Positions 1-8,681 of a DNA stretch of 64,000 nucleotides are shown one piece after another. The stretch lies in assembly GCF_018336975.1 (NCBI RefSeq), contig NZ_CP025572.1:1326560-1390559 (forward strand). The letters are read 5' to 3'. Position 1 is the first letter of the stretch. Each line of letters opens with the position of its first letter. The translations under genes were made by a program, and so were the position numbers. The notes beneath the pieces were generated by a model. The model ran no database searches, had not been told where the DNA came from, and saw only the letters and a program-made list of their open reading frames with translations. Origin of the DNA: Marinomonas sp. CT5. Lineage in GTDB: Bacteria; Pseudomonadota; Gammaproteobacteria; Pseudomonadales; Marinomonadaceae.

Positions 1-393
1 TTCAGTTTGACTATCACTGAGTGCGGCCACTAATGGTGAAGGAGGCGTATTCTTCTTATAATTTGTTGGTGAATTGAGTAAAGTGTGACTGTTTTTGTTT
101 ACAATCCAGAGGCTCTGCTGATCGCCATATTTGAATTCTGATAATAGTGCAATACCTTGTTGTTTGGCCTGTTCCGGGCTCAGTTTACCGGACTCTTGTT
201 GTTTATAAATAGGGGCAAGGGTGGTGTTGACTATGTCTAAAATATCTTGTGTTCTATCTTTTCGTGCATCCACATGGCTGTTAAATAATGAGGTTAAGGA
301 GACGAGAATAAGAGCCGCGGTACCCATCGACATCAGACCAATAATAGCCCATAACTTGTAACGAATTTTAATGTCATTAATGCGGTTGAGCAT
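1..393 (-). CDS. Methyl-accepting chemotaxis protein, N-terminal part (cut by window start)
   Basis: The frame is open from an ATG at 393 through base 1, giving 131 codons of the N-terminus only. A GGAG Shine-Dalgarno lies 6-7 bases before the ATG. The product begins with a short basic cytoplasmic segment, then one transmembrane helix at about residues 12-33, then a periplasmic stretch with a YGDQQSLWIVN segment typical of single-Cache sensor domains. This layout is that of chemoreceptors with a periplasmic Cache domain. The HAMP and signalling domains would lie outside the window, so a Cache histidine kinase or cyclic-di-GMP enzyme is also possible. The ligand cannot be inferred. Confidence 0.6.
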   Translation of the reverse strand, partial: MLNRINDIKIRYKLWAIIGLMSMGTAALILVSLTSLFNSHVDARKDRTQDILDIVNTTLAPIYKQQESGKLSPEQAKQQGIALLSEFKYGDQQSLWIVNKNSHTLLNSPTNYKKNTPPSPLVAALSDSQTE

Positions 394-513
394 GTCATCT
401 CCATTAGTTCTATGTGAAGTTACTTGTCGTAAAGTAGAGTCGAAGTTAATTTTTTTGCTTACCAATATGTTTTTTAATAAACATTTTTTATAGCAAGTAA
501 TGCTGGGCCGTTT

Positions 514-560
514 TTTACTCTAGAAAACAGGTCAAGTTTTCTAGAGTAAATGTTTTTTTA
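514..560 (+). terminator. Perfect 15-bp inverted repeat with T-tract
   Basis: TTTACTCTAGAAAAC at 514-528 pairs perfectly with 536-550 across a 7-base loop, and a run of T follows at 552-558. It looks like an intrinsic terminator reading on the plus strand. Yet it lies between divergent genes with no plus-strand gene before it. It may end a leader or small RNA ahead of the YqaA-type gene, or be a protein-binding palindrome. Confidence 0.5.
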
Positions 561-644
561 CACAATGCCTAGTACATAGCTATGAGTTGCGTCATTGTTT
601 TTTAGTGCTTTTATACTTTTATAACTAAGCGGATGTAAATTGTT

Positions 645-1079
645 TTGTTAGATTACCTTTCTATCTTTGTCGTGTCTTTTCTATCTGCCACTATTTTGCC
701 GTTGGGGTCTGAAGGTCTGTTGCTGTATTTTGCAAATGATCCGGCCTTATCTGTGTTAAGTCTTTGGGGGTGGGCGAGTTTGGGAAATACTTTTGGGGGC
801 TTAACAAACTGGTTTTTAGGCTTGTATTTGCTTAAATACGAAGGTGAAAAATGGTTTCCGATAAAACCGAAGACGCGCCATAAAGCAGAGCGTTTTTTTA
901 ACCGATATGGTATTTGGAGCTTATTATTTACTTGGCTTCCTGTTGTTGGTGATGGGATTGCTTTAGTATCAGGTGTATTAAGAACCCCTATTTGGTATTT
1001 TTTACCTTTAGTTCTGTTGGGTAAAGCTGCACGTTATGCCTTAATTTTATGGGGACAGCACTTGCTATTTGTTATATAA
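645..1079 (+). CDS. YqaA family inner-membrane protein
   Basis: The 144-residue hydrophobic protein has several membrane segments and the pattern of YqaA, a small relative of the DedA/SNARE-associated (VTT) family. Visible hallmarks are an N-terminal LPLGSEGLLL helix, a GNTFGGLTNW re-entrant-type segment, a basic KTRHKAERFFNRYG loop and a WLPVVGDGIALVSG segment. VTT relatives are linked to lipid transport and membrane homeostasis; the role of YqaA itself is unknown. The start is TTG, because the only upstream ATG in this frame is followed at once by a stop. The ribosome-binding site is weak. The gene is co-directional with the SPOR lipoprotein gene 56 bases downstream. Confidence 0.75.
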   Translation: MLDYLSIFVVSFLSATILPLGSEGLLLYFANDPALSVLSLWGWASLGNTFGGLTNWFLGLYLLKYEGEKWFPIKPKTRHKAERFFNRYGIWSLLFTWLPVVGDGIALVSGVLRTPIWYFLPLVLLGKAARYALILWGQHLLFVI

Positions 1080-1135
1080 AATATGCTTAAAGGGTGCGAC
1101 AAACGTTTTTAATTATGTATATGGAGAATTAGATA

Positions 1136-1759
1136 ATGGGAATGTCCAAAGGGTTAATCGTTGCCATCACTGGGTTGTCATTAAGTGCTTGTTCACTTTT
1201 TGGTGAAAAAAGCACGACTCTGAGCTATGAAGAACTACAAAAAAAAGTCATCTCGCACGATGAACAATGGCAGACGGTGAAGCCAAAATTAGATCGAATT
1301 GATGAGCTTGAAGCGGAAGTGGCTGCTTTAAAAGAAGAGAAAGCCGCTAAAGAAGAAACTGAAACTATGGTGAGTGATGAGAGTATGGCAGCTGTTAATG
1401 TTGCTCCTGCTGTTATGGCTGCTCCAGTCGAAGAGCAAGCGGTTAACACAACGTCTCCTGTTGTCAAAGCCCCAGTTATGGCTGATGAAAAAGTATATGG
1501 TGTTCAGGTTGCTTCCTATGCGAATCGTGATGAAGCCGTGCGTGGATGGCGCGTACTGCAAAAGTCGTTCCCTACTTCATTCGACGGCTTGTCTCCTCTG
1601 ATTAATCAGAAAGACGTTAATGGTCGTACTATGTATCAACTGAAAGTGGGTCCATTTGTAAATAAAGCATTTAGCCAAGACTTCTGTAAGATGTTGAAAG
1701 ATAAAGGTAAAGATTGCCTAGTTACTCTATATAATGGCGAAACTTTCGCGAGTAACTAA
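1136..1759 (+). CDS. SPOR-domain lipoprotein
   Basis: The protein has 207 residues. It starts with a lipoprotein signal peptide whose LSAC lipobox places the lipidated cysteine at residue 19. A charged, coiled-coil-prone stretch follows (residues about 30-75), then an Ala/Val/Pro-rich linker, then a C-terminal SPOR domain (about 118-200; VYGVQVASY, then YQLKVGPF). SPOR domains bind denuded peptidoglycan at division sites, so it is probably an outer-membrane-anchored envelope or division accessory protein. GGAG lies 9 bases before the ATG; a second in-frame ATG at 1142 is possible. A very strong terminator follows. Confidence 0.8.
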   Translation: MGMSKGLIVAITGLSLSACSLFGEKSTTLSYEELQKKVISHDEQWQTVKPKLDRIDELEAEVAALKEEKAAKEETETMVSDESMAAVNVAPAVMAAPVEEQAVNTTSPVVKAPVMADEKVYGVQVASYANRDEAVRGWRVLQKSFPTSFDGLSPLINQKDVNGRTMYQLKVGPFVNKAFSQDFCKMLKDKGKDCLVTLYNGETFASN

Positions 1760-1780
1760 ACTTCTATCTATTTTGATGTT

Positions 1781-1831
1781 AAAAAGGCGCGTCTTGGATT
1801 CTATTCAATAGAATCCAAGACGCGCCTTTTT
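1781..1831. terminator. Bidirectional terminator with a 25-bp perfect stem
   Basis: Bases 1781-1805 are perfectly complementary to 1807-1831 around a single unpaired C. The stem has a GC-rich core (AAGGCGCGTCTTGG) and A/T flanks that act as a U-tract in either direction. It sits between the convergent SPOR lipoprotein and DUF945 genes and can end both transcripts. Confidence 0.9.
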
Positions 1832-1849
1832 AGTTTGAAAGAAAAGTGA

Positions 1850-3226
1850 TTACATCAAGGGGAATGGGGTGTCATTAATCCTTGCTTGACCGCTTTTTAT
1901 TAACAGTTCACTGGAGTAAAAATACCGATCTGATTGGATAACAGTTTTTTCAGGGCCTTTTAAAATTCCACCATCGACTAAGCTCTGTAACAACCTTTGT
2001 ACTTGTAGTTTCACTTGAGGTGCATTTTTAGGTGCGCGCATTTTATTGGCGATAAACTGCTCAGCTAGATCTCTTAATAATGGTTCATCGACTTTAATAT
2101 TTGCTTTAATTACTGTGTTATAAAGCCAGAAATCAGGTGATATCAATTCATTAAGTGTTGGTGTCTGTATATTTGCAAAATGACTTGATAAGTTCCCCGT
2201 GAAGTTGCCTTCAGGAAAAGAGCTTTTAAATTCTGTAATATTGAACTGTGGTTTTTGAGCTAATAATTCAGCAATATTTTCTTGCATAAAGGTTAGCAGT
2301 TTTTCGTAGTTACTCTCTTGTGAGTCGACATGAACAGGGACTTTGTTTGAAAAAGTTTTGAAGTCGGTGAAAAATCTATTGCTGAGGTTAGTAAGTTCAG
2401 TAAGCATCGCGAGATCATTTACTTCTATTTCACCATATGTCATATGATTAATATAATAATCTAGTGTTACCTTACCTAGCTGCGTTTCTTTATCTAGGTC
2501 GGAGCCAACTTTAATCTTTATTCCTGAAAGTTCGGTGTCCGTGCCAACACTTAATCTATCTAAGCTAAAATTCGTTTTACTTTTATAAAACCCGCCGCTC
2601 ATTAAGGTGTCTAGATCGCTATCGAGATCAATTGAAACGGTAAATTTTTCTACTTTTATGGGAGGCAAACGGCCTGTCATATCGACTTGTTGTAATGTGC
2701 CTTGATAGGAAAATTTCTGTGCTTTAAATTCCCCTTGGCCTGAATAACCACCGAACTGAATGCCGTTGTCGGGATTACTAAACTTTGGAATTGAATCGGC
2801 TACTTTGATATTTCCGTTGAAGTCACCAAGTATCGAAAGTTGATACAAAGGCAGATCTTTATTCCAATTGAGGATAGGGCGTTCTTTTTCGCCACTAATA
2901 TGAATATCAGTTGAATAGAGTCCAACAATTCCTTGCTTTGAAAAGAGTAAAGGGCCGTAGTGAGTAATGATTAGCAATTCTGTTTCAAGCTTTTGACTTT
3001 GACCTGATGTGTCTAATGGCGAAATATCATAAGACACTAGAACTTTATTTTCAGAGCCAAACCATGCTGAATGAGTCGAAATAATATGAGCGCTATAGCC
3101 TGTTGCCTTATTTATACTGGCGACGATCTCGGCAAGTTTTTCTTGATGCTTTGGCGCAATAATCTTTGGAGCAACAAGGCAAGCAGCAACAAGCATGAAA
3201 GCCAGCACAGCAAGTATTTTTTTCAC
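1850..3226 (-). CDS. DUF945 (YdgA-like) family protein
   Basis: This 458-residue protein has an N-terminal signal peptide or anchor (residues about 1-22) and a long beta-rich body. Features of the DUF945/YdgA family are the early KATGYSAHIIS...WFGSENKVLVSYD segment, LLIITHYGPLLFS, and a C-terminal helical part ending in ...DRYFYSSELLIKSGQARINDTPF. The function is unknown; members are exported and probably inner-membrane anchored. It is a single gene, convergent with the SPOR lipoprotein. Confidence 0.8.
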   Translation of the reverse strand: MKKILAVLAFMLVAACLVAPKIIAPKHQEKLAEIVASINKATGYSAHIISTHSAWFGSENKVLVSYDISPLDTSGQSQKLETELLIITHYGPLLFSKQGIVGLYSTDIHISGEKERPILNWNKDLPLYQLSILGDFNGNIKVADSIPKFSNPDNGIQFGGYSGQGEFKAQKFSYQGTLQQVDMTGRLPPIKVEKFTVSIDLDSDLDTLMSGGFYKSKTNFSLDRLSVGTDTELSGIKIKVGSDLDKETQLGKVTLDYYINHMTYGEIEVNDLAMLTELTNLSNRFFTDFKTFSNKVPVHVDSQESNYEKLLTFMQENIAELLAQKPQFNITEFKSSFPEGNFTGNLSSHFANIQTPTLNELISPDFWLYNTVIKANIKVDEPLLRDLAEQFIANKMRAPKNAPQVKLQVQRLLQSLVDGGILKGPEKTVIQSDRYFYSSELLIKSGQARINDTPFPLM

Positions 3227-3369
3227 TGAAAGTTCCTTTTCTTAGGATAATGTAAAGTCGGGGGATCATACAGACAATGGCATTGAATTAAAACGGAGAT
3301 GAATGCGTCTAATGTGAAATCGTTAAGGATTTTGGCGAGTTATAAAGAATGTTTATTGTTAAACAAAGG

Positions 3370-3405
3370 ATCATCATCCCGCTAATCATGAAGCGGGATG
3401 ATGAT
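3370..3405 (-). terminator. Terminator of the dctPQM operon
   Basis: ATCATCATCCCGCT (3370-3383) pairs perfectly with 3392-3405 over an 8-base loop. On the minus strand it is followed by a TTTGTTT stretch. It lies directly downstream of dctM. Confidence 0.75.
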
Positions 3406-3411
3406 TGGGCT

Positions 3412-4683
3412 TTAAAGTTGAAATGGAATATAAAGAGCTAAAGCTGGAAAGAAATAAACAGCAAACAAGCAACCCAGCATAATAAGTATAAAAGGCCAAA
3501 CGCCTTGAATAACTTCCGAGGACTTGCCTCCAGAAACGGATTGAATGACGAATAAATTCAAGCCAACAGGCGGTGTAATTAAGGCACATTCGATCATAAT
3601 CACGAAGATGATTGCGAACCAGATCGGATCAATACCCAACATGCCTAATGAAGGATATAACACAGGCATCATGATTAAGAGCATAGACACTGATTCAAGA
3701 AAGAAGCCCATAATTAACAAGACAAAACATACTGCAGCAATGAACAATCCTACTTCAGAGATGTTTTCACTGACCAGCATCGAAATATCCTGAGGGATCT
3801 GGTACAGGGTAATGGCTTTGCCAAAAACTTTCGCACCGGCAATGATCAGAAAAATAGTCACCGTATTTTTCATTGTGCTCATCGCAGCCGCCTTGAATTT
3901 TTCAAGGCTGAAAGTTCCCATCATAATGACGATGATTAGAGAAGCCGCTACACCAACACCAGCCGATTCTGTTGGCGTAAATACGCCAGTATAAATACCA
4001 CCAATGATGATGCTAGCAAGTATCAGTGTTGGTATCGCTCGTAAACTGGCCGTTTTGCGCTCGGCAAAAGTGGCTTTTTCGCTTGGTGTATAGTTTTTGC
4101 TGAAGCGTGCGTAAAAAAAGCAGTAAACAATAAAGCTGCCTGCCATTAATAATCCAGGAACGATGCCCGCTAAAAATAAATCAACAATGGATTCTTCAGT
4201 GATGACACCATACACAATCATCGGAATAGAGGGAGGAATCAGTATGCCCAAAGTGCCGCCAGCGGCGATTAAGCCGTAAACAAAAGGACGGTTGTAACCA
4301 CGATCTGTCATTTCTTTAATGGCCACATTTCCTATGGTGGCTGCTGTAGCAACAGAGGACCCAGAAATGGCTGAAAAGATGGTGCAAGAAGCGATTGTCG
4401 CAATACCAAGGCCGCCAGGCCAATGACCGACCCAAGATTGAACTGCTCTAAATAAGTCTTTGCCTATGCCACCTTGTAGCAGGATATTTGACATTAATAG
4501 AAACAGCGGAACCGATAATAGAATAAAACTGTCGAAGGAAGAATAAAGTGCCAGTGGTGCCATCATTGGTGAAAAACCAGCCAATAACAACATACCTAAA
4601 CCTAATCCACCAAGAGCAAAAGCAACAGGCACACCAATCAATAGCGCCAAGACCATAATCGTTAGTAATAGGATAATCGTCAT
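3412..4683 (-). CDS. dctM: TRAP transporter large permease subunit (DctM type)
   Basis: The 423-residue, very hydrophobic protein has about 12 membrane segments and the DctM family layout. Visible family sequences are VPVAFALGGLG near the N-terminus, ISGSSVATAATIG, GGTLGILIPPSIPMIVYG and ITPPVGLNLFV near the C-terminus. DctM forms the sodium-coupled transport channel that takes substrate from the periplasmic binding protein. Its start overlaps the dctQ stop by one base, so the two are translationally coupled. It is the last gene of the operon before a clear terminator. Confidence 0.95.
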   Translation of the reverse strand: MTIILLLTIMVLALLIGVPVAFALGGLGLGMLLLAGFSPMMAPLALYSSFDSFILLSVPLFLLMSNILLQGGIGKDLFRAVQSWVGHWPGGLGIATIASCTIFSAISGSSVATAATIGNVAIKEMTDRGYNRPFVYGLIAAGGTLGILIPPSIPMIVYGVITEESIVDLFLAGIVPGLLMAGSFIVYCFFYARFSKNYTPSEKATFAERKTASLRAIPTLILASIIIGGIYTGVFTPTESAGVGVAASLIIVIMMGTFSLEKFKAAAMSTMKNTVTIFLIIAGAKVFGKAITLYQIPQDISMLVSENISEVGLFIAAVCFVLLIMGFFLESVSMLLIMMPVLYPSLGMLGIDPIWFAIIFVIMIECALITPPVGLNLFVIQSVSGGKSSEVIQGVWPFILIMLGCLFAVYFFPALALYIPFQL

Positions 4684-5246
4684 TATAATGAAACCTCTTC
4701 GTGTTCTTGATAATCACTTGCGAACATCAAAAATATTTCCATGACGGCTTGTATTGTTAGTAATCCAAACCCAATCGGGATGGCCGACTTGGTTGTCCAA
4801 AGTGGTAATCCGAGCATGCTGGCTGATGCGGAGCCCATTTCAATTGATTCTTTTAACAGTTGATAGCCATAGTAGGTAATAAAACCTGCGAAGAAGATGA
4901 TCGATAACAGTGCGACAAAGTCTGATAGTTTTTTTGCTTTTTCACCCAGCATATTGGTTAGGAAATCGATACGAATCAAAGCTTTGTTTTGTAATACCCA
5001 ACTGGCACCTAAACAGGTTGCCCAAATCTGGCAAAGCAATGACATGTCTTCAGACCAGATGGTAGGTGCAGTAAATACATAACGAGCAATGACTTCATAA
5101 GTGATGATTGCAGCGATGAGAACAAAAAGTGCCGCTGATAATTGTCCGCACAATCGAATAACACGATAGTTTATACGAACCCAAAGAGCAGGGTGCTCTG
5201 CTCGCCAAGCTGACAAGTCCTGCTTTTTTTCTTCATGATTGGACAT
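4683..5246 (-). CDS. dctQ: TRAP transporter small permease subunit (DctQ type)
   Basis: This four-helix membrane protein of the DctQ family has the conserved WSEDMSLLCQIWATCLGASW segment, where families usually show W-x-EE, and a C-terminal helical pair. It works with DctM in sodium-dependent uptake. I chose the ATG at 5246 (MSNHEEKK, 187 residues) because a GGAG stands 8 bases upstream. The longer reading begins at a TTG at 5267 that lies upstream of this Shine-Dalgarno. It lies between dctP and dctM on the minus strand. Confidence 0.9.
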   Translation of the reverse strand: MSNHEEKKQDLSAWRAEHPALWVRINYRVIRLCGQLSAALFVLIAAIITYEVIARYVFTAPTIWSEDMSLLCQIWATCLGASWVLQNKALIRIDFLTNMLGEKAKKLSDFVALLSIIFFAGFITYYGYQLLKESIEMGSASASMLGLPLWTTKSAIPIGFGLLTIQAVMEIFLMFASDYQEHEEVSL

Positions 5247-5315
5247 AGTCAATACTCCAAAAGACAACGAAATATCGCGGATAACAAAGACGTACCCGCG
5301 ATATATTTTTTAAGC

Positions 5316-6305
5316 TTAAAGGTTTTCGGCAGCTTGGATGACTTTAAAACCTAGTGGCCCAGAGTTATCTAGGAAAGACTCTTTTACAGAAGTCGTCGCT
5401 TTACGCCAAGCAATGATGTCGTCATCAGTTAGATGAATAACTTTCATATGTTTTTCTGCGTTGACGATAGCATCACTTTCGATCTTTTTGATTTTATTTC
5501 TTAGCTGCACTTCAACTTTACGTGCCGCGTCAGACAGAGTTTTTTGGTTATCAGCTGATAAAGACTCCCATACTTTTTCATTGATAACCGTCAAGAATTC
5601 AATATCAGCATGGTTCGTTAAAGTAAGATAATCCATTACTTGATAGAGCTTACGAGGACCAACTGCCGAAACGCCTGTCATGCCAGCATCTACTGTGCCG
5701 CGTTGGTAAGCTAGGAATTGCTCTGAACCTGACATAGAGGTTGGCGCACCACCTACCGCTTCAACAAATTGTCCTAAAGTTTTACCAAATACACGAACTT
5801 TCATGCCTTTCATGTCTTCGGGTAACTCAATTGGTTTTTTCTTAGATAGTAAGGCTACACCGCCGTAAGCTTGCCACCAAAGTGGGCGAGTGCCTGTTTT
5901 TAGAATGGCTTCATCGAGTAACTTACGAACTGGACTATCAGGACGTGTTGCCGCTTCGACTTTATCTTGAGAAGGGAACATGAAGGGCACATAAAAAACA
6001 TCTACAGCTGGAATGGTACCAGCCAGTTGAGAAAGGCTCATGACGCCCATTTCAATAGCGCCAGAACTAACCGCTTGATGAACTTCACTGTCTTTAAACA
6101 GTTGAGCAGATGGGTATATTTTGATCTTTATATCGCCATGGCTTTTTTCTTCTACTTCTTTTTTAAAGTCGAGAAGGTTTTGTCCAAGGTGATGCTTAAG
6201 TGGGAGCTGTAGAGATATGCCTAAAGTGGTTTCTGCCAACGTTGGTAAAGAAGCCATCAAAGTAGAGGCCAATAAACCTGTTTTTAGAAGAGTTTTGTAA
6301 TTCAT
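5316..6305 (-). CDS. dctP: TRAP transporter substrate-binding protein (DctP type)
   Basis: The protein has 329 residues and a cleavable signal peptide (about 1-24, ending LPTLAE). The mature part has the DctP hallmarks: LQLPLKHHLGQNLLDFKKEVEEKS, IKIYPSAQLF, GAIEMGVMS, and the MKGMKVRVFG segment followed by an invariant-type arginine that usually binds the carboxylate of the ligand. This predicts an organic acid ligand. Downstream of the CoA-transferase and lyase genes by about 40 bases, it is probably cotranscribed with them. AGGA precedes the ATG by 7 bases. Confidence 0.93.
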   Translation of the reverse strand: MNYKTLLKTGLLASTLMASLPTLAETTLGISLQLPLKHHLGQNLLDFKKEVEEKSHGDIKIKIYPSAQLFKDSEVHQAVSSGAIEMGVMSLSQLAGTIPAVDVFYVPFMFPSQDKVEAATRPDSPVRKLLDEAILKTGTRPLWWQAYGGVALLSKKKPIELPEDMKGMKVRVFGKTLGQFVEAVGGAPTSMSGSEQFLAYQRGTVDAGMTGVSAVGPRKLYQVMDYLTLTNHADIEFLTVINEKVWESLSADNQKTLSDAARKVEVQLRNKIKKIESDAIVNAEKHMKVIHLTDDDIIAWRKATTSVKESFLDNSGPLGFKVIQAAENL

Positions 6306-6346
6306 GATAATGTCCTATTTTTATTATTAATCGTTTTTTTACACTG

Positions 6347-7324
6347 CTAGTTTGTTTTTTTTGTGCTTTCTATACGAGCTTTAAGGTCAATAACACTCTG
6401 TGATAATGGCCTAGTTTCAGTTCGTAAACCTGCCTTGGCAACTTGTCCTGATATATCGTGTTCTAGTATTTCTGGTAGCTCGCGGGCCATCTCTAATAAT
6501 GTAGTTAAATTCACTCCTGTTTCTAAGCCAATGGATTCCAACATGTGAACAAGATCTTCTGTACAGATATTACCTGTCGCGCCAGGAGCGTAAGGGCAGC
6601 CACCGATACCACCCAGTGAAGCATCAAGTTGAGTAATCCCGGCTGACAAACCTGCCAAAGCATTTGCTAAGCCCATACCGCGTGTGTTGTGCAAATGCAA
6701 AGTTACATCGAGAGATGGGAAGATATCTTGTACTTGTGAGCAGAGTTCATAGACTTGTCGGGGAGAAGCCATACCCGTTGTGTCAGCAATCGAAATACTA
6801 TGGATGCCAATATCAAGGTATTGATGAATGACTTCTATGACGCGTTCTGGGGCGATAATGCCTTCAAAGGGGCAGCCAAATGACGTTGCTAATGACGCAT
6901 TAATTTTTGTATTACTACCTTCCATTAATTCACAAATACGTTGAAATTGCGCTAAAGACTGCTCGCATGTCATACGCATGTTCGAAAGGTTGTGAGATTC
7001 ACTGACCGACATCACAAGATTTACTTCATCTGCCTTAGTAGCCAAAGCGCGTTCGGCACCTTTTTCATTGGGAACCAAGGTGACATAAGTTACTGCTGGG
7101 TTACGGGTGATGCTGTTCATGACGTCTTCGGCATCGCGCAAATTGGGAATCGCCTTGGGCGATACAAAGGAGGTCACTTCGATTTTATTTAAGCCAAGTA
7201 ACGATAAACGATCGATTATCTCAATTTTTTTATCCGTAGGAATGAAGAGTGCCTCGCTCTGAAAACCATCACGAGTAGCCACTTCATTAATTCGCACTTT
7301 TGTCGGTAAGTTTTGCATGAACAT
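6347..7324 (-). CDS. HMG-CoA lyase-type enzyme (HMGL family)
   Basis: This is a 325-residue TIM-barrel protein of the HMGL family. The N-terminal NEVATRDGFQSE carries the catalytic/metal Arg-Asp pair. HLHNTRGMGLANAL supplies the two metal-binding histidines, and GGIGGCPYAPGATGN contains the active-site cysteine of HMG-CoA lyases. The family cleaves 3-hydroxy-3-methylglutaryl-CoA to acetyl-CoA and acetoacetate by a retro-Claisen reaction. With a CoA-transferase 9 bases upstream and a TRAP transporter downstream, I infer cleavage of an imported hydroxy-dicarboxylate after CoA activation. HMG or citramalate are candidates. A leucine-degradation role is less likely because no other leucine genes are near. 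Confidence 0.88.
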   Translation of the reverse strand: MFMQNLPTKVRINEVATRDGFQSEALFIPTDKKIEIIDRLSLLGLNKIEVTSFVSPKAIPNLRDAEDVMNSITRNPAVTYVTLVPNEKGAERALATKADEVNLVMSVSESHNLSNMRMTCEQSLAQFQRICELMEGSNTKINASLATSFGCPFEGIIAPERVIEVIHQYLDIGIHSISIADTTGMASPRQVYELCSQVQDIFPSLDVTLHLHNTRGMGLANALAGLSAGITQLDASLGGIGGCPYAPGATGNICTEDLVHMLESIGLETGVNLTTLLEMARELPEILEHDISGQVAKAGLRTETRPLSQSVIDLKARIESTKKTN

Positions 7325-7333
7325 GATTGGCTC

Positions 7334-8569
7334 CTAAATCACACCCTTGGCACGTAGTTCGGCAAGTTTGTCTTCATTAATACCAACGGAACTTAAAATT
7401 TCATCAGTATGTTCACCCAACTTTGGCCCCAGCCATCGGGTTTTTCCGGGCGTTTGGCTTAATTTTGGCACTATGCCTGGCAGTGAAATCTTATCGTCAC
7501 CTGATAATGGGTGCTCCACAATCATTTCTCGGGCATGAAAATGTGGGTCATTGAAAATATCTTCAGCATTATTAATGCCACTAGACGGCACAGCGGCTTT
7601 TTCTAAAATGGCAAGGGCATCCTTCAATGAGTGTTGTATTGTCCAGGCTTGAATGGCTTCATCCAGCTCGTCTGAGCGCTTAGCGCGGCCATCATTTTGA
7701 GCCAGTTCTGGATCGTTCGCTAAATCTGGTCGTTCCATTGCATTCATTAAACGCTTGAAAATACTGTCACTATTGGCGGCAATCACTATGTAGCGCTGAT
7801 CTTTGCTCATATAAGAACCAGATGGTGCGATGCCTGGCATACTTGCCCCTGTTCGTTCACGGATAAAGCCGAACATACCGTATTCAGGAATTAGGCTCTC
7901 CATTACCCCAAATACTGATTCGTATAAGGCCACATCAATGAACTGTCCAGTTCCTTTGTTCACTTTTAAATGATGCATTGCCATCATGGCGCCAATGACA
8001 CCGTAAAGTGACGCTAATGTATCGCCAATGCTGACACCCACTCGGACTGGTGGTCTATCTGGATAACCCACAAGGTGACGGAGTCCGCCAATAGATTCTG
8101 CAATGGCGGCAAAGCCTGGGCGAGAAGAGTAAGGGCCATCCTGACCATAACCTGAAACGCGTAACATGATCAGTTCGGGTTTGATGGCTGATAGCTGTTC
8201 CCAACCTAAGTTCCATTTTTCTAAGGTACCAGGTCGGAAGTTTTCGATAACAATATCGACGTCTTTTACAAGGTCATGAATGATCGCCTGAGCATCAGCC
8301 GATTTTAGATCTAGTGTAATAGATTTTTTGTTGCGGCTTTGAGAGTACCACCACAGAGATGTGTCTTTGTACATCTTGCGCCATTTACGCAATGGATCAC
8401 CACTTCCAGGCGGTTCAACTTTGATGACTTCCGCACCGAATTGCGCGAAGATGCTGCCAGCATAAGGACCAGCGATGAGAGATCCAAGTTCTAAAACACG
8501 GACGCCTTTTAGTGGCAATTCTGTTTCGCTCTTGGAATCAGTATTAGATGACGAGTCGCGTTGGCTCAT
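7334..8569 (-). CDS. Family III (CaiB/BaiF) CoA-transferase
   Basis: The 411-residue protein matches class III CoA-transferases. It begins LKGVRVLELGSLIAGPYAGSIFAQFGAEVIKVE and continues with RNKKSITLDLKS and ENFRPGTLEKWNLG. The catalytic aspartate is in VSIGD (about residue 183), and GTGQFIDVALYES follows. These enzymes move CoA between acids, with succinyl-CoA or acetyl-CoA as usual donor. In this operon it would activate the acid brought in by the TRAP system for the lyase encoded next. AAGGG precedes the ATG. The first 18 residues are an unusual polar Ser-rich leader before the domain. Confidence 0.92.
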   Translation of the reverse strand: MSQRDSSSNTDSKSETELPLKGVRVLELGSLIAGPYAGSIFAQFGAEVIKVEPPGSGDPLRKWRKMYKDTSLWWYSQSRNKKSITLDLKSADAQAIIHDLVKDVDIVIENFRPGTLEKWNLGWEQLSAIKPELIMLRVSGYGQDGPYSSRPGFAAIAESIGGLRHLVGYPDRPPVRVGVSIGDTLASLYGVIGAMMAMHHLKVNKGTGQFIDVALYESVFGVMESLIPEYGMFGFIRERTGASMPGIAPSGSYMSKDQRYIVIAANSDSIFKRLMNAMERPDLANDPELAQNDGRAKRSDELDEAIQAWTIQHSLKDALAILEKAAVPSSGINNAEDIFNDPHFHAREMIVEHPLSGDDKISLPGIVPKLSQTPGKTRWLGPKLGEHTDEILSSVGINEDKLAELRAKGVI

Positions 8570-8635
8570 TCTCGTTTCCCTTAATTATTTTAATTGTTGG
8601 GAATATCATCTTTCAAACCAGAACAAGAGAAAAGC

Positions 8636-8650
8636 GCCTAAATGTTAGGC
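8636..8650. promoter_or_regulatory. Candidate LysR operator (palindrome GCCTAA-N3-TTAGGC)
   Basis: A perfect 6-bp-arm palindrome lies in the 112-bp gap between the LysR gene and the CoA-transferase gene it precedes. Its position fits an operator for the catabolic operon. The assignment rests on symmetry and location only, and a role in ending the LysR transcript is possible. Confidence 0.3.
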
Positions 8651-8681
8651 TGCCATCTCCTTAGGATATGTCTGGGGCATA

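Noticed and set aside
1225..1601. Open frames on both strands within the SPOR lipoprotein gene
   Set aside because: They are low-complexity shadows of the Ala/Val/Glu-rich linker of the real gene.
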